DNA of 64,000 nucleotides, taken from NCBI GenBank assembly GCA_027563935.2, contig CM050448.1, positions 64,903,843 through 64,967,842 on the forward strand, written 5' to 3'. The position numbers and the translations under genes are program-made. Numbering within the stretch: position 1 is the stretch's first letter; each line of letters starts with the position of its first letter. Source of the stretch: Costus lasius (lineage: Eukaryota; Streptophyta; Magnoliopsida; Zingiberales; Costaceae). The notes beneath the pieces were generated by a model. That model made no database searches. It worked only from the letters and a program-made list of their open reading frames with translations, and was not told where the DNA came from. This document shows positions 55,000 to 64,000 of this stretch, piece by piece.

Positions 55000-55722
55000 C
55001 GAGATAGCATAATAACTCATCCCTGCCCCACCCCGTCCCACCTCAATTCGACCAGGGAAACTCGAGTTGACCGGCTGTCGGGTTCGAGTAAAACTCGGGT
55101 TCTATAAATTGGGTTGAGATCAGATATGAGATTTATACTACCTGCCCTGTACCCAACCCCGAACCCACCTTGCTTGTTTACTACACTAATTAACGCTAGC
55201 CTTTCTTTCTCACTCTCCTCTTCCCTCTCCTTCCTTGCATTGCCGCTCCTTATTTTTCTCCCTCTCCTCTTTCTTCTCTCTTCCTCCCACTGCCACAGCT
55301 CCCTCTTCTTCTCTCTCTTTTCTTTCTTCTCCCTCCCACTGCACCCTCCTCTCTTCCACCCACGCCACATCTCCCTCCCTCCCTCTCCTTTTTCTTCTCC
55401 CTCCCACTACTCCATCCTCTTCCTCCATCACCTTTTTTTTTTCTCCCTGCTCTTCCTCCTAGCACCGCCTCCCTCTTTCTTTTCCCTCCCCTCTTCCTCC
55501 CATTGTTGCCCCTTCTCCCTCCCTTCTCCTTTCTTCTTGTCTTCGTCCTCCCTTCACTCACACCACTCTCCTTGCCGAAGCTCACCCCGAGTCGAGTTTC
55601 CCCGCGGTGACCTAAACCCTTGTCAGGGTCGGGTGTGGAGCAGATTTTTGAAAACCCGACGAGTTTGGGGTTGGGGTCGGGTTTAGCACTACCCGACCCT
55701 ACCCTGACCCGCTGTCATCCCT
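55000..55722. mobile_element. GC- and CT-rich insertion in copia, hAT-like end
   Basis: It splits the protease from the GAG-pre-integrase part. On the minus strand it begins TAGGGATGACAGCGGGTC, a common start of plant hAT-derived repeats, followed by GGGTCGGGT runs. The other end has 'gggtggggcagggatgag'. The middle (55200-55560) is a pyrimidine tract; the long frames in it are simple-sequence artefacts. Confidence 0.5.
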
Positions 55723-56420
55723 ATTTACTATACTTGATAGACATGAATATCATCACCATATGGAACCTTTGCTCTCATCTTTGACATTGGTACTATTCAT
55801 ATTAACCTCAGTCTTACTTTATTAAATGTTTTTTATGTTCCTAAGTTTCTGTTAAATTATTCTCTATATTTACACTTGGACATTGTCTTGCGCTATGATA
55901 ATTTCCCCATCTTCTTGTCTTTTTTAAGACCTCAAGATGAAGATGATTGGTGGGTGTCATAAGGCTGGTGGAGTTTTTTCGTCTTGCTGATGAGCTAAGT
56001 ACTATCTCATCAACCATCTATACTACTCTATATCAATGGGACTGTCATTTGGGCCATCCCTCCCCCAAGCATCTTCAGTAATTTTTGTCTCTCAAGGCAC
56101 CACCATCTATTCAATGTGATGCTTGTTAGCTACAGAAACATTATAGCATTGTCTTTCATCCAGTATAAGTCTACATAGTTCTATTCTATTTTATTTAGTT
56201 CATTCTGATATTTAGGGTTTTAGTCTTGTATCTACTCAAGAGTTTTCACTGTTTCATTACATTTATAGATTATTATTCCTGTATGTGTTAGGGTTTATTT
56301 GCTTAAGCGTTGATCTAATGTTCTTTTTGTATTTCAAATATCTTATGAAGAAATTAAGAATCAGTATGGTAGTTCTTTAAAATCATTTGTTTTGATAATG
56401 CTTTCGAATACACTCGATCT

Positions 56421-56668
56421 GCTTTCCGTCTCTTTTGTTATTCTTGCTTTCCGTCTCTTTTGTTATTCTTAGGATATCTTACATACATGTCCTATTCTTG
56501 CTTTCCGTCTCTTTTGTTATTCTTAGGATATCTTACATACATGTCCTAACATATCTTAGTAAAATGATGTTGGTGACATGCAAAAATCGCCACTTGTTGG
56601 ATGTTGCTGACATATCTTAGTAAAATGATGTTGGTGAAATGCAAAAATCGCCACTTGTTGGATGTTGC
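56421..56668. repeat. two successive tandem duplications
   Basis: First, a 54-bp unit (ttcttgctttccgtctcttt...tacatgtccta) at 56445-56498 and 56499-56552, with a partial copy from 56421. Then a 60-bp unit (acatatcttagtaaaatgatg...ggatgttgctg) at 56549-56608 and 56609-56668. Copies are nearly identical, so both events are recent relative to the decayed copia around them. Confidence 0.9.
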
Positions 56669-58744
56669 ATAGGCATTGCTTTTTCACATGGATGTTCCTC
56701 GCCCATTGTTTATCATCTAATTAATTGCTCTTTCGTCAATTCTATGCAACTCTACACCATTGTTGGTACTATTTTTATCACTTCCTCCTTTTCCGCTCAC
56801 TCTACATGTCTTTGGTTGTCTATAGTATTGTTACTATTTGGTTGTCTATGTTAATGTCATGTTTTGAGTCCTAGAGTTAACAAACTTAGCCCTTGAGCAA
56901 CACAGTGCGTCTTTCTAGGATACTTGAGAACACAAAAAGGATTTTGTTATTTTGATCTATGGACTAGACACATGTTTATCTCGTGGGATATCATTTTTTT
57001 TAAGTCTGACCCATATTTTATAGACTCAAATCCCTCTATGTTTGATCCTTAATCTATTTTGCTACCTATTCTATTAGATCCCTTTAGTTGTGACACTACT
57101 CCACTAGGCTTCTGTCCCCCAAATAGAGTACTTGGGTATCCAATAGTTTCTTTACCTCTACACAGTGCACGTTCCCCTATTTTATAGGTGTACAAGCATC
57201 GTACAAGCGTCATTGACTCCACCACTCATCTAATGCCCTAGTCATCCTTTTGCTTCTGTAGGTCCATCATCCACCAACCTAGCCTCCTTGGTTACTCCAT
57301 CTAGTAAAAATTATTCTTCATCAAACTTTATTTACTGTCATCCTTTTAATAACTCTTATGTGCCTTTGTCACTTCACTTTCATCTTCCTTTACTCTTAAA
57401 AGTTACCATAAGACATTACTAGATCCTATATGGAAGATGGCTGTGTATGAAGAGATGGAGGCACTATTTGCCTGGACATTTAGATGCTATGTCCTTGCCC
57501 GCATGCCATTCTTCCTGTTGCTAAGTGGTTATACATTATCAAGTATACATGATGGCCTTGTCTAGTCGCCAAATATTTCAAACTTATGATATTGACTATT
57601 TTGATACCTTTTCTCCTATGGCTCACTTATATTTTCTTCAGATTATATTGTCCCTTGTTGTTAACCTAGATAGGGAGCTTAATCAAATGAATGATAAAAA
57701 TGCTTTTATATTTGATAATCTCTATGAAATTGTTTATATGAAGCAACCTCTTAGTTATGTTGCTCCGAGATAGCATGTGTGCAAACATAACAAAGCTATA
57801 TATGGCCTAACACAAAGCCCTCATGCTTGGTTTCACAAATTTTCAGGTGGCTATGGGTGCTAGATTCAAATGTAGCAAAGCAAACTTGCTCTTATCTTTT
57901 TTAGAAAATTCAGGCATTATGATAGGGAGTAATAAGGTATCTCCAATTTTAGTCTTAAAGATCCTGGAAAACTAAAATATTTTAGTAGTATTGAGGCAGG
58001 ATACAAGGACAATGATATATCTCTATCTTAAAGAAAATATGCCTTAGGATCTTCTTGAAGAAACATGATTGATTGATTGTAGGCAGCTAAACTTGGTGAA
58101 ACTAATATTGTTTCAAGAGTAAAATTCAGTTTCCTAGTGATTTAGAGTTGGTTGGCTTAGCTAGATATCAAAGATTGGTTGACAAGCTGATTTATCTTAT
58201 TGTTACTAAACTTGATATGTCGTATGCAGTAGGAATAGTAAGTCTATATAGGAGCCATGCAAATGTCACTGGGAGGTAGCCTTGTGAATCTTAGAATATA
58301 TTTCAAAGGCTTGGGGCAAAGGACTACATTATCGAAAACATAGTCATATATATGGGTTCAGACCTATATAGATGTAGTTTATGCAGGTAATGTAGATGAT
58401 CATAAGTTTATTACAGGATTTTGCACCTATATTGGTGGTAATCTTGTTACTTGGAAGAGTATGAAACAGTCTATAGTTGTCAAGGCCAGTTATGAAACTG
58501 AGTACAAAGCGATGGCCCAAACCTCTTGTGAAATGCTATCAATTAAAAACCTTTTCATAGATCTTGATCTAGCATGTCCTACTTCTATAGTTTTAATTAT
58601 GACAATCAATCAGTTGTATTTATTGCTAGAACAAAGAGGACTAAGCAAATTGAAGTTGACTATCATTTTATAAGAGATGTAGTACTTAATCAGAAGATAC
58701 TCTAAAGATTAAATTATAAAAAATTTCACTAAAAGCTATTATAA

Positions 58745-59265
58745 CTCACTTAGTAAGCAAACTATTCATCAACTTGGTGAGCCTAATATAATAACATAAC
58801 CCAATTTATTAAAATATTTAAGCCCAAATTAACAATAGCAAACCCACTAAATCTTATATACTATATACTTTTTTCTCGCCCTTCTAATGTGGGATTGAAC
58901 CGGGGTGTTATAATATCTCTCACTTAAGACTTGATGTCGTCAAGCCCCAACCTTAACATATGCCCAGGAATCATCTCTTAGTCGGCAACATGTGAGGTCA
59001 GCCCAATGGCGGCTCCACCACCATCAATAGCCCTTTTCTATTGGAATCTCACCATGCTTAGGACTAAGTTTTCCTCTGCTACTATTTATTACAACTCGCA
59101 TAGTAAGCAAACTATTCATCAACTTGGTGAACTTAATATAACAATATGGTCTAATTTATTAAAATACTTAAGCCCAAGTTAACAATGGCAACCCCACTAA
59201 GTCTTATATACCATATAATTGTTTCTCACTTCTAATATATGATTAAACTGGGGTGTTCCAAAAGT
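58745..59265. repeat. direct duplication at the copia 3' end
   Basis: A stretch of about 170 bp beginning 'cttagtaagcaaactattcatcaacttgg' (58752) returns at 59097 with about 85-90% identity. Both copies end 'aaactggggtgtt' or 'aaccggggtgtt'. The segment between (58920-59090) is unique. It belongs to the untranslated end of the copia. Confidence 0.8.
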
Positions 59266-59326
59266 TCTCCATTGTCCCATATTCACCACTTTATGCAACA
59301 AACTGACTATACTCCACGATCAGGAG

Positions 59327-59464
59327 TGTTAGATTATACATATTTATTTTATTGCATAGTCTATAGGTTATCTTAGTAGGTTATGATCTATTTAGCTTAA
59401 CCTTGGTATTTTTATCTAGAAACAATTTATGTGCTAAGTGATATTTTGAGATTTTTGTTTTCCA
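59327..59464 (+). mobile_element. short copia 3' LTR
   Basis: 138 bp, TGTTAGATTATACAT to GAGATTTTTGTTTTCCA, partner of 52928-53042 (gtctataggttatcttagtaggttat). It follows 'cacgatcaggag', the likely polypurine tract. Flanks attac and ctaga do not match, so no target duplication remains. Confidence 0.78.
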
Positions 59465-61086
59465 CTAGACATTCAATTAGGCAAGGCTTTCTCTATGGCA
59501 TTCTACATTTTCATATTAGTGATGCATTATCTCTCAAACCTCTTTGTAATGGAAGTAGAAGATGGTAGAAATTAGAATCACCCCTCACCATTCTTCAAAC
59601 CCACTAGTTCCGCACCTAGCTTTCGAAAATGGCTTCTTCATTTTGTTTGCCAAGTCATAATTAATTAACCTCTGTGATGGCTAGCTCATTTCTCAAAGGT
59701 ATTTAAGCTTCACAAAAAAAGTCTCAATTGTATACCTCAACTTGCTCAAGATAAATCCAAAATATTATCTCCATAACTATTCGAATTTGAGTTAGATCCC
59801 TTCCTATTAAATACATCAGTATTCCTTTAATCTCTAGCCACTTTTGTCACTACCCCTAATTGAGTCTATGGCTAACCAAGCCAAATTTCATGTTGAAAGA
59901 ACAAGTTCCTCTCCTATGCTAGTAAATAGGATTGATGCACTCTAGTTTCCATGCAAGTTCTCATTTTTGGTGTTCCACAATTACCCCTCTCGAAGCACAC
60001 TATTTCTCGGCTAAAATTGCTATTTTCCTACTTCATCTAATTGACCAATGACAAGTGGAGACGGTCAATGACAAGTGGAGACTCTATAAGGTGGCTTGGA
60101 GCTTAGTCCGACTTTACTACAATGATAGTGGATTGGAATTAAGACGAACTGATTGGCACATTGCTTCTAAGATCTCCCATTGGATCAAAAAGGATTTCAC
60201 CTCAATATTGGGAGGGGCATTCTATTTGGCTTGGAGTTTAGGACTAGGCTTTCATTAGTAATACAAAGGGACTTGCATTTGGCTTCTTGACCCTTGACAC
60301 CCACAAGGCATCCCTTAAAAGTTGGTAGATAACTTAAAATTTGAGAATTCTTCCAAATTTGTAATGGTTAACTAACTAATCCAAGATGGATAGTGGTGTA
60401 TCCCTACACACTTGGACCTTCTCACTTTACTCAATCTCTTGTGCCGTCAAGAGCATACAAAATACAACCCTCCTTAGAAGTCGCATTGACCAGTTACCTA
60501 GACCTTTTTGATACACTAAGCAAATGAGCCCATTCAGCCAGAGCCTAAGTAGTACATTGTCATGAGGTGGTTTGGTTTTAAGGTAAATACTAAGGAATTT
60601 TCATAGCCAATTCTCCACTCTTTACAGGGTTAAATACTACCGAATTTACATGGATAGCACATGGATAACTCATATAAAGAAAGCATTGACCATCTTTTCT
60701 TCAATTGCTAGTTTACAAGTCGTAGTGGTTTCGAAAAAAGGGTGGTGTCATAAAGCTATTCATGCAATTGGGAAGCTTGGGAGGCACCCTCAAGAAGTTG
60801 ATCTTTACTTTTATCATATACTACACATGGGCTACCAAGAATAAAGCTATGCAAGACCAATTTATATTTACACATGGCTATGTAATCTACATTATCGCTA
60901 GATGTTTGGCATAAGATTTGCATAATAAAGGAGTTTACCGAGAAAGGGACACCATCAATTTCTTTTTGAGTTCTAGAGTTGAATCTTAGCCACCACTTGT
61001 ATATTCTAAACATTATTCTTCTAATATAATACCTTGCATTTTGCAAAAGAAAAATGAAAGCAAGGCATTTTAATATTTCATTAGAT
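59465..61086. other. intron sequence, unassigned
   Basis: AT-rich, with a 22-base direct repeat (caatgacaagtggagac) at 60044-60081. Frames at 60055-60258, 60650-60844 and 60756-61046 have no known motif. It lies within the presumed intron of the COMM-domain gene. Confidence 0.35.
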
Positions 61087-61089
61087 TAA

Positions 61090-61358
61090 GGACCTGTTTT
61101 ATTAGGGGGCAAGAAAAAAAGAGAGAAGAGTAAAAAGGAAAGAGGAAAGAAAGAAAAATAAGTGGGAAGAAAAATAATGAGGTTGGTAGCAAAGAAGGGG
61201 AGAAAAGTGTTTTCTCCCCCTTTTGGAGAGAACAAAAGAGGGGAGAAAAGTGGTCCCCTTTTCTTTTCCTCCAAATCAGTCTTTTCAACAAATCAAGAGA
61301 AAAAAAAATTTTCTTTCTATTTTTCTCTTCTTTCTCCCTAATAAAACAAAACAAACCC
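61090..61358. mobile_element. Tourist-like MITE in the intron
   Basis: 269 bp. Ends GGACCTGTTTTATTAGGG and, reversed, GGGTTTGTTTTGTTTTATTAGGG, with target duplication TAA (61087-61089 and 61359-61361). Purine-rich left half, pyrimidine-rich right half, so it folds back on itself. Its edge is 71 bases from the splice donor of the COMM-domain exon. Confidence 0.8.
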
Positions 61359-61429
61359 TAAAAGATTTGTCTAGATGGATTACTCTGTATACACACGATG
61401 GAAAGAAAGATTCAGTTCTACAGAATTAC

Positions 61430-61519
61430 CTTTAACGTGATAGTTGCTACACGGTTTGCAGGTGCTGAGCTCCGATTCTGCATTGTCCATGTCATTGACA
61501 TCAGTCGAGGAAGATTTTC
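61430..61519 (-). CDS. COMM-domain protein, exon (N-terminal part of the domain)
   Basis: A 90-base exon, phase 0 at both ends, acceptor 'catatgcag' and donor GTAATT. It encodes 30 residues with ENLPRLMSMTWTMQ and NRVATITLK, the opening 'LP.L...W' strand of the COMM domain and the strand leading into the next exon. Earlier exons for the helical N-terminal domain must lie to the right; the DNA there is a minisatellite and a copia element, and I could not find them in this window. A MITE lies just inside the following intron. Confidence 0.68.
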
Positions 61520-61803
61520 CTGCATATGATCGTGGAAGCATTATACATTTATACTAGTGATACAGAATATTAAACACAATTCACCAGATTCTGCAAATTC
61601 ATTCAAGGGATTTGTAAATATTAGCGAAGTAAAGTCAAAACGTTCCAAGAACCAAAGTTCAGTCTTCATAACATACTCAGATTCCATTTTCTTTTGTTTC
61701 ACAAATAAGAGGGTGTGATATCAATGTGAAGCCGGTACTTTCATTTCTTGTATTAAAGAGCAATGTGTTTTCATATGTTCAAGACTTAATATCTCAGTTA
61801 AGA

Positions 61804-61876
61804 CTGGACCCTGTTTCCTTGAACGGAATTCCTTGTGGATTCCTTGGGATTCTGTCCAAGGAAACAGAGTCCAGTG
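61804..61876. repeat. 73-bp hairpin
   Basis: ACTGGACCCTGTTTCCTTG (61804-61822) pairs with CCAAGGAAACAGAGTCCAGT (61857-61876), one mismatch; the loop holds two more small repeats (attccttg). It may be a tiny MITE or a small-RNA hairpin. Confidence 0.75.
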
Positions 61877-62077
61877 TAATGAAAAAAATATTGTGATAAA
61901 ATTCCTCCATGTTCAAGGCTCTAGAAAAGCCAAAAACATGGCTATCAAATATAAAAGCATATTGGAACAGTGAGCATGTTGAGAATGTTGAAAATGGAGA
62001 GGAAGAATACTAAGAATACTGGTAGAATGAAAAAAAATATCACAGCTGTATAAAAATTTATCAATGATAATGACCAG

Positions 62078-62395
62078 CACATCAACCAAAATAACTGGCA
62101 GTGCATCAACCCAAATAATTATTGTTCATCAACCATGACTAATTAGTGCATCAACCAAAATAATTGGTAATGCATCAACCCAAATTACTGTTCATCAACC
62201 ATAACTAGCTAGTGCATCAACCCAAATCAACTGGTAGTGTATCAACCCAAATTACTATTCATCAACCATAACTGATTAGTGCATCAACCCAAATTAACTG
62301 GTAGTGCATCAACCCAAATCACTGTTCATCAACCAAAATTGGTTAGTGCATTAACCCAAATTAACTGGTAGTGCATCAACCCAAATTACTGTCAC
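62078..62395. repeat. minisatellite, core 'tagtgcatcaacccaaat'
   Basis: Alternating half-units 'agtgcatcaacccaaatta' and 'ttcatcaaccataactg' build a higher-order unit of about 61-66 bp, repeated about five times, with one-base changes between copies. It ends right beside the copia LTR at 62399. Confidence 0.9.
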
Positions 62396-62398
62396 AAA

Positions 62399-62868
62399 TG
62401 CAGGTAATAGTAAAACAGTAGCACACACAATCACAATGCTAACACCAAATTTTTACGTGGAAAACCCTCCAATAAGAGGGAAAAACCACGGGACTGCTCT
62501 CCAGTCCGCACCCACAAATTTCACTATTAGCAGAAGTTTTACAGAAGCAATATGAGATCACAAGATAGAAAGTGATCACAAAAACTCAGCCACAAAACTA
62601 AGCAATGATAAGATAGAGCACTTGGAGAGTAAAAGGGAACAAAGAATCAAAGCTGGACAGATTCTGTTATAGATACCATTTCTCCAAAAACCAACCATTG
62701 AAATCCAATCTCCTCCGCTCAAATCAAAGAACACATAGAGATGAAGAAGCTCGCCAAAAATCAGCACGATCTGACCTCAGATTGATCTCCGATCGTCACT
62801 AAGATGGCTGCGCTTGATTTTTGTTAGAGTGGCTGAGCTTACCAAAACTTGCTACAGTGTTACCAACA
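62399..62868 (-). mobile_element. copia 3' LTR
   Basis: 470 bp on the minus strand, TGTTGGTAACACTG to CTATTACCTGCA, with the phrase 'ggagggttttccacgtaaa' near its end, typical of Tnt1/Tork-like LTRs. It lies just downstream of the RNase H frame of the same element. The 5' LTR is outside the window. Confidence 0.7.
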
Positions 62869-62973
62869 AAAAAACCACTGATAGAAGTAACAGCAAACCT
62901 AATGGGTTTACAAAATTAATGGGCCTCTTGTAATTTGGGTTTTATCCACATTGGAAGGGACCCAAAAGCCCAA

Positions 62974-64000
62974 CTATGTGGAAGAGTTTGCCAAACCGGC
63001 AATCATACAACATGCTTCCAACTTTGATCTAGGCAGTGCCTTAGTGCACATATCTGAACCATTGTCATCTGTGTGAATTTTTTCAAGCTCAAATAACTTA
63101 GAATCAAAAGCTTCACGAATCCAATGATATCTAATATCAATATGTTTAGATTGACCATGAAAAGTAGGATTCTTACTAAGGTGGATAGCACTCTGGCTAT
63201 CACAAAATAGCACATATCTCTTTTGAGCAAAACCAAGTTCAGTAATAAATTTCTTCATCCATAGCAGCTCCTTGCTGGCTTCTGTTGCAGCAATAAATTC
63301 AGCCTCAGTAGTTGACAACGCAACACATCTTTGCAGCCTTGACTGTCATGCCACAGCTCCCCCTCATAAGTAATCAGATATCCAGAGATTGACTTTCTTG
63401 AGTCCACATCACCAGCACAATCAGAATCTGTATAGCCGACTACAATAGGTTTTTCTCCCCTAAAGCAAAGTTTCAAACTAGAAGTGTCCCGGAGATATCG
63501 CAAGAACCACTTGACAGCCTCCCAATGCTCCTTCCCTGGATTAGATAGGAATCTGCTCACAATGTCAACTGCATAAGCTATGTCGGGCCTAGTGCAAACC
63601 ATTGCATACATTAAGCTTCCAACCGCAGATGCACAAGGGACTCTTTGTATATATTTCTTCTCTTGCTCACTTAAAGGAGATTGTTTTACACTTAGTCTAA
63701 GGGATGCATCAAGGGGTGCGCTTATAGCTTTAGCTTTCTCCATGTGGAATCGCTGCAATACTTTCTCAATATATTTTTGTTGAGAGAGCCATAGTTTCTT
63801 GGATTTTCTGTCTCGGGTGATTCTCATTCCAAGAATAAGCTTTGCTGGCCCTAAGTCTTTCATTGCAAAGCAATTACTCAACTCCTTCAAATCTCCAATT
63901 TGAGATGCATTAGGACCTATAATCAGCATGTCATCAACACAATAAGATGACAAAGTCATTATCAGAAGACTTTTTCACAAAAACACAATGGTCTAAAGTA
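62974..64000 (-). pseudogene. copia reverse transcriptase C-terminus and RNase H
   Basis: It enters from the right edge. Reverse transcriptase: CVDDMLIIG (YVDD has become CVDD), FAMKDLGPAKLILGMRI, WLSQQKYIEKVLQRF. RNase H: SAVGSLMYAMVCTRPDIAYAV, HWEAVKWFLRYL, YTDSDCAGDVDSRKSISGY; then a frameshift at about 63330; then STTEAEFIAATEASKELLWMK, LFCDSQSAIHLSKNPTFHGQ, HIDIRYHWIREA. The D-E-D catalytic residues of RNase H are all present. Apart from the shift and the C in YVDD this is well preserved, so the element is younger than the copia at 52928. Lineage looks like Tork. Confidence 0.92.

Larger units (their letters stand above)
53059..58690 (+). pseudogene. copia gag-pol, heavily decayed
   Basis: In order on the plus strand: gag (SITIKLNSTNYLL near 53440; LLNIMEP near 54030; KAIWDAFVTTYG near 54090), protease (APWIIDSGDSSHIT near 54945), GAG-pre-integrase (LLNVFYVPKFLLNYS near 55830), faint integrase around 56040-56900, reverse transcriptase (DYFDTFSPMAHL near 57595; IYGLTQSPHAWFHKF near 57800), and RNase H (VKASYETEYKAMAQTSCEM near 58480). 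Stops and shifts are everywhere, the YVDD site is lost, and three other insertions interrupt it. The element is old. It lies antisense in the 9-kb intron of the COMM-domain gene. Confidence 0.8.

Noticed and set aside
55114..55686. A 190-residue frame rich in Ser, Leu, Phe and Pro
   Set aside because: It is a pyrimidine-tract artefact inside an insertion; the complementary frame is equally open and made of Glu, Arg and Lys.

Overview
This is nuclear DNA of a flowering plant. A monocot is more likely than a eudicot, judging from GC-rich coding scraps and several Tourist-type MITEs with GGGCCTGTTTGG-like ends and TAA target duplications, but the species cannot be told. The window is mostly retrotransposon. 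I see only two credible host loci: a small secreted cysteine-rich peptide gene at 32613-32873, and two minus-strand exons of a COMM-domain protein at 61430-61519 and 52265-52384. I saw no tRNA, rRNA or CRISPR array.

Layout. 1-2440: end of a copia-like LTR and unassigned sequence. 2452-4290: minus-strand copia leader, gag and protease remnant. 4291-13475: one Ty1/copia element carrying an Athila-type solo LTR in its leader. Both the solo LTR and the copia 3' LTR are now split, because the segment 7237-12080 has been inverted. 13476-14140: another Athila LTR piece. 14914-32008: a nest of Athila-type (Ty3/gypsy) elements. Element 1 is 14914 to 32008; element 2 (21930-30395) sits inside its 3' LTR; a solo LTR (24411-26090) sits inside the gag of element 2. 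Both elements keep gag parts but no reverse transcriptase, RNase H or integrase. 32009-39940: lower-copy DNA with the peptide gene, a MITE, a GC-rich island and unassigned AT-rich sequence.

40349-45353: a non-autonomous LTR element (LARD type) with no coding capacity, lying between two arms of a long inverted repeat. 46364-49560: minus-strand LTR fragments holding a Tourist MITE (46964-47370) and a 1.1-kb TIR element (47653-48757) that carries a decayed phytochrome-B GAF-domain fragment. 49793-64000: the COMM-domain locus. Its 9-kb intron holds a short-LTR copia element (52928-59464), itself hit by smaller insertions, and a MITE. Upstream lie a minisatellite and the 3' end of a further copia element that runs off the window.

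The most unusual signal is the set of palindrome arrays in the Athila-type LTRs. Half-sites TTACGG/CCGTAA form paired palindromes about every 73 bp in at least five copies. A related LTR has a different palindrome (half-site GGTGAACCCC) repeated four times in a similar place. The phytochrome capture and the inversion recorded by a split LTR and a split target duplication are the next most informative.
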